Assembly (NCBI GenBank): GCA_965232575.1
Contig: CBDDPZ010000007.1
Coordinates: 310,001 to 374,000 of the forward strand
Length of the DNA stretch: 64,000 bases
Reading direction: 5' to 3'
Origin: Bin5 sp965232575
GTDB taxonomy: Bacteria > Chloroflexota > Anaerolineae > Caldilineales > Caldilineaceae
Shown here: positions 43,016 to 51,085 of the stretch, piece after piece
Layout: each line of letters starts with the position of its first letter
Numbering within the stretch: the stretch's first letter is position 1
Made by a program: the position numbers and the translations under genes
Notes under the pieces: model-generated
Database searches by the model: none
Told to the model about the DNA's origin: nothing
The model's input: the letters and a program-made list of their open reading frames with translations, nothing else

Positions 43016-45455
43016 CCGCGGCCAGCCCGAGCGCCCCCACCGGCGCCCGCTTAAAAAATCGCCTGTAAGCTCGCGCCTCCGCCAGCAGTTCCTTCAACTC
43101 CTCCTGCAATAGCGCGCGCTCACCATCGTCGTCTTCACTTCCGTCCCCTGGTATGACGCGTGCGACATCGCCCTCTTCCCACCCCTGCAATCGTAGCAGC
43201 CCCTTCTGTTCCAGCCAGAGTAGACTACAGCGAACGATCTCCTCCGTTACGCCGATGCGGGCCGCCAGCCTGTCAATGGGAAGCAGGCTGTCCTGGGCTG
43301 CTCCGCCTTCGCGTTCATTCGCGCTGGGTCGCATCGACCACTTCGCCATCCCCGCTACCTGCTTCAATACAGCGTCCGGCCGCGCCTCGGCCGTGTCGCG
43401 GCCGATCAGATACAACTCAGATGGCGCCACCCTTTCCACAAGCCAGTGCAGCAGCTCAGAGGACGGCGGACTGCTCCACAAAATCAGTGGAAGTCCCGTC
43501 TCCCCCTGGGCCGCCTCCAGCCGCGACCGAAAGGGTACACGGCCCAAGCGCGTACCCTCTGCAAACCAGACTGCGTTGTCAAGAGTTGGCAGATCGCCCG
43601 CATTAACAAGCTCGCGTCGCAGATCATGGAGAGCATACTCTCCCGCCCGTCCGTCGTGGAAGCCCGTCGCCTCAGCTTCTTCCGCCGCCCGCACCGCCTC
43701 CAGCGTCAGCTGCGCTGACCGCTCGCCGCGATATTCGTTAACTCCCAGCGTATAAGCAATGTCAACCGCGCCGCCCGGCAGCTCCACATCCGCGCTGCGC
43801 CACCAGACCGCCGTCTGTCTCCTCTCCTCCCTATCCTGCAGCAACAAACGCCGGTGCGCGCCGTCCCGCCCGATCCGACGGTCCTGAACAACCGTCAGAT
43901 TGTGGCTTACAAATGTGGGCAGCGGGTTGCCATTTCCAAAGGGGGCCAGCCGTTCGATCTCTTCTGCCAGCGACAGGCTCAGCTCGGAGAAAGGCAGCTC
44001 GGCGTCAATACGCAGACCTTCCGGCCCGGCATCGATCCTGTACTGGTCGACCTGCCGACTCAGCTCACGGCGAAATCGGTCAATGTTGGCGGCGTCCAGC
44101 GTCACCCCAGCCGCACCCGGGTGACCGCCGTGCTGCATCAACAGGTCCGCGCACCCCGCGATCGCCGCGCCGATATCCACGCCTGCCGTGCTGCGAGCGC
44201 TGCCTCGCGCCGGCTCGCCCGGCGGGCTGCACAGCAGTACCGTCGGCCTGTGGTACGCCTCAACCAGCCGCGCCGCAACGATGCCGATGATCCCCGCATG
44301 CCAGTTGGGATTGGCGAGAACGATCGCATTGAAATCAAGCAGAACCGGTTCCCGCTCCAGCATGTCGAACGCCGTTTGCGTGATCTGGCTGGTCAGCAGC
44401 CGCCTCTCATTGTTAAGCCGCTCCATCTGCGCGGCCAACTGCCCCGCGCGGATCGCGTCATCCGTCGTCAGCAACTCGACAGCGACCGTCGCATCATCCA
44501 GCCGCCCCAGCGCATTCATGCGCGGGCCGATCTGAAAGCCGATCGACTGTGCGTCAACGCTATCCGGGGACAGACGCGCTCTCTCCATCAGTGCCTTCAG
44601 ACCGATCCGTTCCGTTCGCCGCAGCCTGTCCAACCCGATCTGAAGCAGGTAACGCGTGTCATGCTGCTGCTCGGCAACGTCGGCAACAATGCCCAATGCC
44701 ACCAGGTCCAGGAACTGTGCCGCCCCGTCGGGGTCACCCGCCAGATCGTACAGCCCTTGCACCAATTTGTAGGCCACGCCCACGCCCGGCAGCGTGCGCA
44801 ACGGGTCATCCACACGCAGGAACTTGGGGTTGACGATCGCGTCCGCCCGCCGTACGCTCTGCTTGCCGGCAACGTCGGCCGGTTCTCCGCAAGGCGGCGC
44901 CGCCCCCGGTTCGGCGTCGGCGAATTCAGCTGGCAAGTCGTGGTGGTCAGTGACCACGACCGTCAGCCCGGCCTCTTTCGCAATGCCGACCGCCTCCCCA
45001 TCGCTGATGCCCGTGTCGCAGGTCAGCAGCACATGCGGCTCGAAGCTCTCATCCTCAAGCAACGCCTTGAGCTTTCGGGGCCGGATGCCGTGCCCCTCAC
45101 TGAAGCGGTTCGGCACATGAAACCGCACACGCTGCGGCCCGGCCAGTTCCTGCAGCGCCGCCACCAGCAAGGTCGTGCTCGTCTGGCCGTCAACATCGAA
45201 ATCCCCCCAGACCAGGAAGTTCTTGCCCCGACGGACGGCATCGAACAGCGTATCCGCCGCCCGCTCCAGGCCGACCAGCGCACTCGGCGGCGCCAGCGCA
45301 TACGCCGCGCTGTCCAGAAAAGGCAACGCCTTCTCCGCCGTATTGATCCCCCGCTGCGCCAGCAGCCGCGCCACCATAGGATGCCCCCCCACCGCAGCCC
45401 GCAGCGCCGCCGCAGGTTCTACTTGTGGTCTAAGTATCCAGGATTGGGGGGACAT
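43005..45455 (-). CDS. recJ: single-stranded-DNA 5'-3' exonuclease RecJ
   Basis: 816 residues, longer than the usual ~570. The DHH core is intact: FLVWGDFDVDGQTSTTLL, TCDTGISDGEAV, VVVTDHHDLPAEF and the DHHA1 element MQHGGHPGAAGVTL. The region near residues 190-215 has an extra loop. The C-terminal ~250 residues (after about 565) add a Chloroflexota-type extension with YLIGRDTAEARPDAVL and a winged-helix-like end rather than the standard short tail. RecJ degrades 5'-ended single strands in recombination and mismatch repair. Antisense reading frames over this gene are compositional artefacts. Confidence 0.93.
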   Translation of the reverse strand: MSPQSWILRPQVEPAAALRAAVGGHPMVARLLAQRGINTAEKALPFLDSAAYALAPPSALVGLERAADTLFDAVRRGKNFLVWGDFDVDGQTSTTLLVAALQELAGPQRVRFHVPNRFSEGHGIRPRKLKALLEDESFEPHVLLTCDTGISDGEAVGIAKEAGLTVVVTDHHDLPAEFADAEPGAAPPCGEPADVAGKQSVRRADAIVNPKFLRVDDPLRTLPGVGVAYKLVQGLYDLAGDPDGAAQFLDLVALGIVADVAEQQHDTRYLLQIGLDRLRRTERIGLKALMERARLSPDSVDAQSIGFQIGPRMNALGRLDDATVAVELLTTDDAIRAGQLAAQMERLNNERRLLTSQITQTAFDMLEREPVLLDFNAIVLANPNWHAGIIGIVAARLVEAYHRPTVLLCSPPGEPARGSARSTAGVDIGAAIAGCADLLMQHGGHPGAAGVTLDAANIDRFRRELSRQVDQYRIDAGPEGLRIDAELPFSELSLSLAEEIERLAPFGNGNPLPTFVSHNLTVVQDRRIGRDGAHRRLLLQDREERRQTAVWWRSADVELPGGAVDIAYTLGVNEYRGERSAQLTLEAVRAAEEAEATGFHDGRAGEYALHDLRRELVNAGDLPTLDNAVWFAEGTRLGRVPFRSRLEAAQGETGLPLILWSSPPSSELLHWLVERVAPSELYLIGRDTAEARPDAVLKQVAGMAKWSMRPSANEREGGAAQDSLLPIDRLAARIGVTEEIVRCSLLWLEQKGLLRLQGWEEGDVARVIPGDGSEDDDGERALLQEELKELLAEARAYRRFFKRAPVGALGLAAELQ

Positions 45456-45492
45456 AGTTAATAGTGTGGGAAAGGGTGTTTGACGACTAAAG

Positions 45493-46137
45493 TCAGAGGC
45501 GCCAGTTATTTGCCTGAATCGCGCTGCCTACTTCTTTTTCAAGAGCGGCAAATGCGCTAAGCTGTCGCAACGGTGAAAAGTCCTCTATGAACTCTATAAC
45601 CCTTTCCGCGTGCCTTGCCACGCGGAAGTTTCTCAGCCGACGTCGGTTGAGGTCGCTCGCCTGTCTTAGTAGCCCGTTTAGGACATCCTTTGGATCGGGT
45701 ATTCTTTCCAAGCGATTCACGGGGGGCAAATTTAGCTTGCCAGCGTAGCGCTTGTTTCCTGCCGCGATTTTAATGGCCGTCTCATCAATCAGTAGCCAAG
45801 CCTCTTGCATTCGAACCGGAATGACGCAGACAAAAGTTGGTGACAATCCTTCTGGCAAGCTAGTAACCGATTTACTTATCTCTTGTACTCGCTTTTCTCG
45901 TGGCGCCTTATCGGCATCTCTGTGAACAAACAAGAGATCACAGGGGTAGAATTCTAGACTCACTCTGATCTTGTCCGTCAACCTTGGTCGGCCAGGAAGT
46001 GGCAAAACCCTCAGATCTGCCCACGCAGACTGAATGGGACAGCTTACTCCATTCTGAATAAGCAACCAATCTAAGATAGGGAGAAGAGTTATATCACTGC
46101 TTCCTTCGGTCAGAAGCGTGTATCGAAGTTCATCCAT
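45493..46137 (-). CDS. TOPRIM-like (DUF4276/RloB-like) partner of AAA ATPase
   Basis: 214 residues starting 2 bases after the ATPase gene. The N-terminus LLTEGSSDITLLP supplies a Glu (Glu11) like TOPRIM motif 1, and LLFVHRDADKAP supplies the DxD (Asp74, Asp76) like motif 2; VRMQEAWLLIDETAI follows as in DUF4276/RloB-type proteins. TOPRIM partners of ABC-like ATPases in PARIS- and AbiL-type systems act as nucleases that cause abortive infection. The family name is an inference from motifs, the two-gene order is seen directly. Region is visibly AT-richer than recJ. Confidence 0.65.
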   Translation of the reverse strand: MDELRYTLLTEGSSDITLLPILDWLLIQNGVSCPIQSAWADLRVLPLPGRPRLTDKIRVSLEFYPCDLLFVHRDADKAPREKRVQEISKSVTSLPEGLSPTFVCVIPVRMQEAWLLIDETAIKIAAGNKRYAGKLNLPPVNRLERIPDPKDVLNGLLRQASDLNRRRLRNFRVARHAERVIEFIEDFSPLRQLSAFAALEKEVGSAIQANNWRL

Positions 46138-46139
46138 TC

Positions 46140-47573
46140 TCAGTACAGATCCACATTTTCCATCAGAAGACTGAGCTGGCTGCCGTTATTCGGTATAGGA
46201 TTCAGATAGTATAACAAGCGTCCTTTCATCACAGCTCTCTCCTCAGGGGAAGCTGCGCCGCGCCAATTGTCCGGCAGCCACCTGAAGACCGCCTTCTGAA
46301 AGCGCTTGTCATCGTGGATGGCCTGTTCCGTCTCCGCAATGAGTAGACTTTCGGGCGGAACCAGATGTACAACTGCTGGAGAATGGGTATTTACGATCAC
46401 TTGGCGCAGGGGATTGTCCTTAGCAACAGATCTTGTGACGTCGACCGCAATGTCCTGGAGCAACTCCAACATGGCTGCAATTCGTTCAGGATGAATTCCG
46501 TTTTCCGGCTCCTCCAAACAGATGACGCCTTGGGCAGAAGGATCGAGCGCCAGCACTGCCAGCGCCAGAAATCGTAGTGTGCCGTCGGAAAGAGATCGGG
46601 CGGGGTAGGTCGTGCCGTTCTTGTCCTGCACTTGTAAGGTCAGCAACTGCCTCCTCTCATCTCTATCGATACTGACCTCATAGACATCGTCAATCAGGTC
46701 AGTCAACCTCAAAGCAATCTGTTCATAGACCCAAGTATCATAGTCATCAGAACTTGCCGGATTCTCAAAGTGCGCAAGCGCATAGAGAGTTGCAGGCAGG
46801 TGGGAGCCATCGGGACGCATCCCTGGAGGTGTCATAAAATCGTCGGGTCTGCGCAATGACGAAGGTTCGAGCTGGAGCAGACGCCAAGACTGCATCTCCC
46901 GCCGGGCAAGAAGAGCGGTAGGACTTTCGGTCGCGTTAACGGTTGAGAGTAAGGTTCGGGGAAGATTGCTCGCGGAGAAGGATTGAGGGCGCCCACTGCT
47001 GCCGCCATCCTGGTGCAGACGGATAACCCGCTGCTCCTCGTGATCCACTGTAGAAATAAATGGAGCCGTCCTGCGGCCTTTGACGACCGAGTTCCGCCAG
47101 CTTTTTGCGCTATGTTGGAATCTGAGGTGTTTCCACGCCTCGCCAAGTTTGATGTGTTCCAGGCTCTCCTTGACCAGTTCAAATGAACCAGACAACGGCA
47201 GTCTCTCATCAACGCGATAGGCCAAGTCCAAAGAGTAACGCAGAAATGTAAAATTGGCCTTTGCTTCCTGACCCAAATCGTCTACACCTTTATCCGGGAT
47301 TATCATTTCCGCCGTGAATGAAATCCTATTTGTGTACTCGTTGCCGATGCGATGAAACAGACTTTGAGCTGATGACGCTTTTTCGTCTTCTGCGCGGACT
47401 GACGCGGCGGCATCAACAAAAGTGTCGCTGGCAAGCCTGCTCAGGAATTGTATTGCATCAAACAGGTTGGACTTGCCAGTCCCGTTCGCTCCGGCGATGC
47501 AGGTAAATGGGCCAAAGCGGACATCAACGTCGACTAAGTTTTTGAAGCCGGATACTTGTAGTCTCGTTAACAT
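46140..47573 (-). CDS. AAA/ABC-type ATPase (OLD/RecF-like) of a two-gene unit
   Basis: 477 residues. N-terminal RLQVSGFKNLVDVDVRF and Walker A GANGTGKSNLFDAI (28-35 region), signature-like SLSDGTLRFLALAVLAL, Walker B GVICLEEPENGIHPERI and H-loop VIVNTHSPAVVHLV, with a coiled helical middle. This is the SMC/RecF/OLD-type ATPase without its own TOPRIM domain. The TOPRIM domain is instead the next gene, 2 bases downstream, which makes a split OLD-like arrangement typical of defence modules (compare PARIS AriA/AriB, AbiL, Gabija). Not mobile by any visible end repeat. Confidence 0.85.
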   Translation of the reverse strand: MLTRLQVSGFKNLVDVDVRFGPFTCIAGANGTGKSNLFDAIQFLSRLASDTFVDAAASVRAEDEKASSAQSLFHRIGNEYTNRISFTAEMIIPDKGVDDLGQEAKANFTFLRYSLDLAYRVDERLPLSGSFELVKESLEHIKLGEAWKHLRFQHSAKSWRNSVVKGRRTAPFISTVDHEEQRVIRLHQDGGSSGRPQSFSASNLPRTLLSTVNATESPTALLARREMQSWRLLQLEPSSLRRPDDFMTPPGMRPDGSHLPATLYALAHFENPASSDDYDTWVYEQIALRLTDLIDDVYEVSIDRDERRQLLTLQVQDKNGTTYPARSLSDGTLRFLALAVLALDPSAQGVICLEEPENGIHPERIAAMLELLQDIAVDVTRSVAKDNPLRQVIVNTHSPAVVHLVPPESLLIAETEQAIHDDKRFQKAVFRWLPDNWRGAASPEERAVMKGRLLYYLNPIPNNGSQLSLLMENVDLY

Positions 47574-47667
47574 TGGGCCTCCATACGTCTCGAATTCATC
47601 CCTCCCCCATCTCGCGGGAATCTGCTCACAGGAAAGTTTCGCGACATCGATATGTTCACCCGCATGT

Positions 47668-47808
47668 TCAATACCCTATGCCGACAATCTTCCCGTCGGC
47701 GTCAAGTTCTATCAGAAAATCCTCACCTACATCTCGAGTTTCGACGATTTCCCTGTCCGAAAACCCTATAAAAAGCGTTTCCGTTCCCTGAAAGTATTTT
47801 ACGTCCAT
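47668..47808 (-). pseudogene. DUF2283 small protein, frameshifted C-terminus
   Basis: 46 residues from the ATG at 47808, with GGGAG just before it. YFQGTETLFIGFSDREIVETRDV and DFLIELDADGKIVGI fit DUF2283, whose usual end is GIEILxAS. Here the frame reads GIGY and stops; adding one base after GGCATAG would continue as VLNMR, restoring the family end. So a single-base deletion is likely. Function of the family is unknown; some members sit with antitoxins. Confidence 0.6.
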
Positions 47809-47842
47809 TTCGCTCCCGGCGCTGGCGCTCGGTGTATTCCAC

Positions 47843-48721
47843 CTAAAACGCCAATTCCTGAACCTCCTCAAGCGTAAAATCCAGTGCCCTTTCCAGATCC
47901 TCGTCCGAAAACTCCTCCTCGTCGTACTCGTCCAAATCACTGGCCTCGACACCGCGATCGCAGCGGGAACGGTAAATGCAGTAGCCGCAGAAGCGTTTCC
48001 GATTCTCGTCCGTATCGGCCACTTTGGGAAAGTCCTTCTCCCTTTCCTTACTGAGAATCTCGTTCAACAACTGCTCGAATTTCGCCCGACTCGCCGCATG
48101 CAGTTCACTGCTGTAACCAAAAGAGACCGCCTCAGCCGGCGCCGCCGTGAACCAGTAACGCATCTCCACCTGCTCAGGAACCAACGGACCCCACGGCAGG
48201 CCCGCACTCGCCTCTACCAGCACGTACGGATACACGAGCGTCTGCATCCGCTGCTCCAATGTCGGACGCCTTGTCACCCGCTTGTTCGTTTTCCAGTCGA
48301 GAATCACCGCCCGGCGGTCCGCCCCTTCTCCGCCGACAGCGATCAAATCGTAACGGGCAGCCAGCCGGTACCGGCCCGCCTCCACCGCCAAAGGCGCGCT
48401 CAGAACTCGCTCGACTTCAACGACCTCCGTAGGCAGATCGGCCGGCCGGTGGCGCTGATAGCTCTCGAACCACTCATCCAAGGGATAGTCCAGGCCCTCA
48501 GTCAGCAGATCGGTCGGCAAACCTGCCTCCGCCCTTTCGACAAGCTGATGAAACTGCCCGCCCAATCTCAACAGCTGCTCGTGCTCATCATAGGGCGAAG
48601 CCTCCAACGCCGGCCAGGAGAGTTGCTCCACATAGGCCAGCCAGAAGCGACGCGGGCAGTTCACATAGGATTGCAGGCTCGACTGACTAAAGGCGAAGGT
48701 CGAGGGGAGTTTCAAGGGCAC
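47843..48721 (-). CDS. PD-(D/E)XK nuclease, Cas4/AddB-like with Fe-S cysteines
   Basis: 292 residues. Cys22 in YVNCPRRFWLAY and a C-terminal CGYCIYRSRC give four cysteines arranged as in the iron-sulfur PD-(D/E)XK nucleases (Cas4, AddB, Dna2). The nuclease core includes RYDLIAVGG (Asp) and AVILDWKTNKR (D-x-K). There is no CRISPR array or cas gene nearby, so a repair or defence role is more likely than spacer acquisition. An acidic tail (EYDEEEFSDED) closes the protein. Start at 48721 follows a hairpin (48749-48766). Confidence 0.85.
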   Translation of the reverse strand: MPLKLPSTFAFSQSSLQSYVNCPRRFWLAYVEQLSWPALEASPYDEHEQLLRLGGQFHQLVERAEAGLPTDLLTEGLDYPLDEWFESYQRHRPADLPTEVVEVERVLSAPLAVEAGRYRLAARYDLIAVGGEGADRRAVILDWKTNKRVTRRPTLEQRMQTLVYPYVLVEASAGLPWGPLVPEQVEMRYWFTAAPAEAVSFGYSSELHAASRAKFEQLLNEILSKEREKDFPKVADTDENRKRFCGYCIYRSRCDRGVEASDLDEYDEEEFSDEDLERALDFTLEEVQELAF

Positions 48722-49140
48722 GGCGAACCGTTCTCTCTATTATTTCCAAAAGGCCGAATGGCCTTTCGCAACTGCCGCCATTGTAGCACACAGGTTCGCG
48801 TACCCTCAATCGAATCGGCAAATTAGCATCGGACCTCCCTCCTGATGAACGGCCAGCGGGTCCAAGACAGCCTGTTAACCGCCCCAACGGCATCAGCGCC
48901 CTGGATTTACAGGCATCCCTGTCCGCGAGCGTCCCAACAGGCCCCCGGCCTACCCGAAAACCCTCTGAAAGTCCTGCAAATTCTGCTTCAGATCTTCCGT
49001 TACATCCACCAACTTCGCGATACCCCTGCCGTTTGCGGGAATCGAATTCTTCGCATACCATCAGAAAACCGTCACGCCCAAGTGGACCGGGGCGTGCCCT
49101 ATCAGTTCATCCGACTTCACCCAGTTGAGGAACCCGCCTT
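48722..49140. other. intergenic region between divergent genes
   Basis: Roughly 420 bases between the nuclease gene (-) and the RraA-like gene (+). Apart from the hairpin AAAGGCC-gaat-GGCCTTT (48749-48766), close upstream of the nuclease start, I see no gene and no clear promoter pair. Confidence 0.5.
48749..48766. promoter_or_regulatory. AAAGGCC / GGCCTTT palindrome upstream of the nuclease gene
   Basis: Seven-base perfect arms with a 4-base loop, 28 bases before the start codon of the minus-strand nuclease gene. Could be an operator or a 5' leader stem. Confidence 0.4.
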
Positions 49141-49938
49141 ATGAGCAGACCCACCCACGACTACGCGGCTATCGAGGTCCCGTCTGCCGGCGTGCCCTTG
49201 CCCGTTGACGGCGGCCCCGTCACCCGCCCGCATCCGGAGCTGATCGAGCAACTGCGGCAGGTGAGCGCCGCCACCGCCAGCGCAACCATGCACCGCTTCG
49301 GCATTCGTCACACCTTCATCCAGGGGCCGCTGCCTCGCACACCCGGCGCCAAAATCGTGGGCCCGGCCGTAACGCTGGCTTTCATGCCCCAGCGGGAAGA
49401 TGTCTTTTCAGGCGCGGCCCAGGAGGGCGCCGAAAAGCGCGGCGCGCTGTGGGCTGTCTTCGAGACCGTCGAAAACGGTGACGTGCTCGTCATCCAGGCC
49501 TTCGCCAGCCGCTATACCGGCTGCGTCGGCGAAATGTTGACCACCTACTTCAAGGGCCGCGGCGGCGCAGGCATCGTCGTCGACGGCTGCGTACGCGACT
49601 GGCCCAATATCCAGCAGATCGGCGTGCCCCTCTGGACCGTCGGCTTCACGCCCAACTACGCATCCCAGGCCGAACTCTTCCCCTGGGGGCTCAACGTGCC
49701 CGTGAACATCAGCAATGTGCTCGTCCTGCCCGGCGACGCCATTATCGCCGACGACGATGGCGCCGTAGTCGTACCCCGCCAGATGATTCCCCTCGTACTC
49801 GAGCATACACTCGAGCACGAGGAGTGGGAGGTCTTCAGCCGTATCAAACTGGCCGAAGGCGGCGCACTCAGCAAATACTACCCGCTCAATGATGAGGGCT
49901 GGGCCGAGTACGAAGAGTGGAAGAAGCGAAACGGATAA
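49141..49938 (+). CDS. RraA-family aldolase/decarboxylase-like protein
   Basis: 265 residues. Core segment GGAGIVVDGCVRDWPNIQQI has the metal-binding Asp and Arg of the RraA-fold HMG/CHA aldolase family, and VVVPRQMIP follows as in that fold. Real RraA inhibits RNase E, but most of these longer relatives are class II pyruvate aldolases or oxaloacetate decarboxylases in aromatic or sugar-acid breakdown. The FAH gene 43 bases downstream fits the catabolic reading. Exact substrate unknown. Confidence 0.88.
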   Translation: MSRPTHDYAAIEVPSAGVPLPVDGGPVTRPHPELIEQLRQVSAATASATMHRFGIRHTFIQGPLPRTPGAKIVGPAVTLAFMPQREDVFSGAAQEGAEKRGALWAVFETVENGDVLVIQAFASRYTGCVGEMLTTYFKGRGGAGIVVDGCVRDWPNIQQIGVPLWTVGFTPNYASQAELFPWGLNVPVNISNVLVLPGDAIIADDDGAVVVPRQMIPLVLEHTLEHEEWEVFSRIKLAEGGALSKYYPLNDEGWAEYEEWKKRNG

Positions 49939-49981
49939 ACCGACAAACGCAATCTGCGCAACAGTGAAGGAGAAAGCGTCA

Positions 49982-50797
49982 ATGTATCTCACTCGACACA
50001 GTTCACCTGTCGGGCCGCGCTGGGCGGTCGATGGGAAGTTGCTTCCCGCCGGCGTGACGCTCAGCACACTGCTGGCTCTTCCGCACAGCCAGCTGACTCC
50101 GCTTCTGATCGAGTTGGCGACCGGCGAAGAGGCCACCGGCGCCTTACTCGCGCCAATCGATGACCACCAGGAAGTCTGGGGCAGCGGCGTGACCTACCTC
50201 CGCAGCCGTGACGCCCGCAAAGCTGAATCCGAGACCGCAGCCGACGTCTATCAACAGGTCTACGATGCCGCCCGCCCGGAGATCTTCTTCAAGCAGGTAG
50301 GCTGGCGCACCGTCGGCCACGGTCAAATTGTCCGCATCCGCGTCGACACCACTTGGAACGTGCCCGAACCGGAACTTTGCCTCGTCATCAACGCCGCCGC
50401 TCAGATCGTCGGCTACACCGTCGGCAACGACATGTCCAGCCGTGACATCGAGGGCGAAAATCCCCTCTATCTGCCCCAGGCAAAGACCTACGACGGCTCC
50501 GCCGCGGTCGGCCCGGGCATCCGCCTGGCCGCCGCCGACGCTCTGACCGATTTGGCCATCAGCCTGGAGATCGAGCGGGATGGAGCCGCTGTCTTCGCCG
50601 GCGAGACCTCCACTAGTCAGATGAAACGCACCTTCCCCGATCTCGCCGAATATCTGATGCGCGAGATGACCTTCCCATACGGCGCCCTGCTGATGACCGG
50701 CACAGGCATCGTCCCCCCCGACGAGTTCACCTTGCAAAGCGGCGATATCACCAGGATAACGATAGACGGCATGACCCTGGAGAACCCGGTTGCGTAA
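49982..50797 (+). CDS. fumarylacetoacetate hydrolase-family protein
   Basis: 271 residues from the ATG at 49982, with GAAGGAG a few bases before; an upstream in-frame start at 49889 falls inside the preceding gene. FAH-fold segments: GSGVTYLRSRDARKAE, PEPELCLVINAAAQIVGYTVGND, MSSRDIEGENPLYLPQAKTYDG and LLMTGTGIVPP; the Glu-x-Glu and Asp bind the metal. Hydrolyses C-C bonds of diketo acids, so it could work with the RraA-fold aldolase next door on the same pathway. Confidence 0.9.
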   Translation: MYLTRHSSPVGPRWAVDGKLLPAGVTLSTLLALPHSQLTPLLIELATGEEATGALLAPIDDHQEVWGSGVTYLRSRDARKAESETAADVYQQVYDAARPEIFFKQVGWRTVGHGQIVRIRVDTTWNVPEPELCLVINAAAQIVGYTVGNDMSSRDIEGENPLYLPQAKTYDGSAAVGPGIRLAAADALTDLAISLEIERDGAAVFAGETSTSQMKRTFPDLAEYLMREMTFPYGALLMTGTGIVPPDEFTLQSGDITRITIDGMTLENPVA

Positions 50798-50911
50798 GGC
50801 CGGCGGACGAAAAGAAGATGCGCCGCTGGCAGTAATTGGTTCTTAGCTGAAACGACAGAATGTGTAGTCTGTGCGGTCTGAGGATGGGGTTTTCGAGAGG
50901 AGGTTAACGTA

Positions 50912-51049
50912 GTGGCTTCAGTGGAGCGCAACAAGGTTGAGTTGACGCAGGTTGTTTCCCGGGATCTCGAAGTCCACAGCGGCGATTTAGTGTTCTCCGG
51001 CACGCGGGTTCCCGTTGAGACATTGGTGGCTTATACATTAACTTCATGA
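50912..51049 (+). pseudogene. truncated DUF433 antitoxin-like gene
   Basis: 45 residues from a GTG at 50912 behind a near-perfect ribosome site (GAGAGGAGGTT at 50895-50905). VVSRDLEVHSGDLVFSGTRV and PVETLVAYTL match the first half of DUF433 (usually GTRVPVETLLDYLAAG and about 75 residues), but the frame stops right after that. I see no continuing half nearby. Probably a remnant of an antitoxin gene, although the strong ribosome site suggests it may still be translated. Confidence 0.65.
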
Positions 51050-51085
51050 CCTTACAACGTCCATAGAAACTGACAGGAACATCCA

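Noticed and set aside
43854..45461. 535-codon plus-strand frame opposite recJ
   Set aside because: Low-complexity Arg/Gln/His-rich translation, no family pattern, exact antisense of a convincing RecJ; typical GC-rich shadow.
49141..49938. Ribonuclease regulator RraA proper
   Set aside because: It is longer than RraA and is linked to FAH and sulfatase genes; the aldolase-type relatives are more likely.
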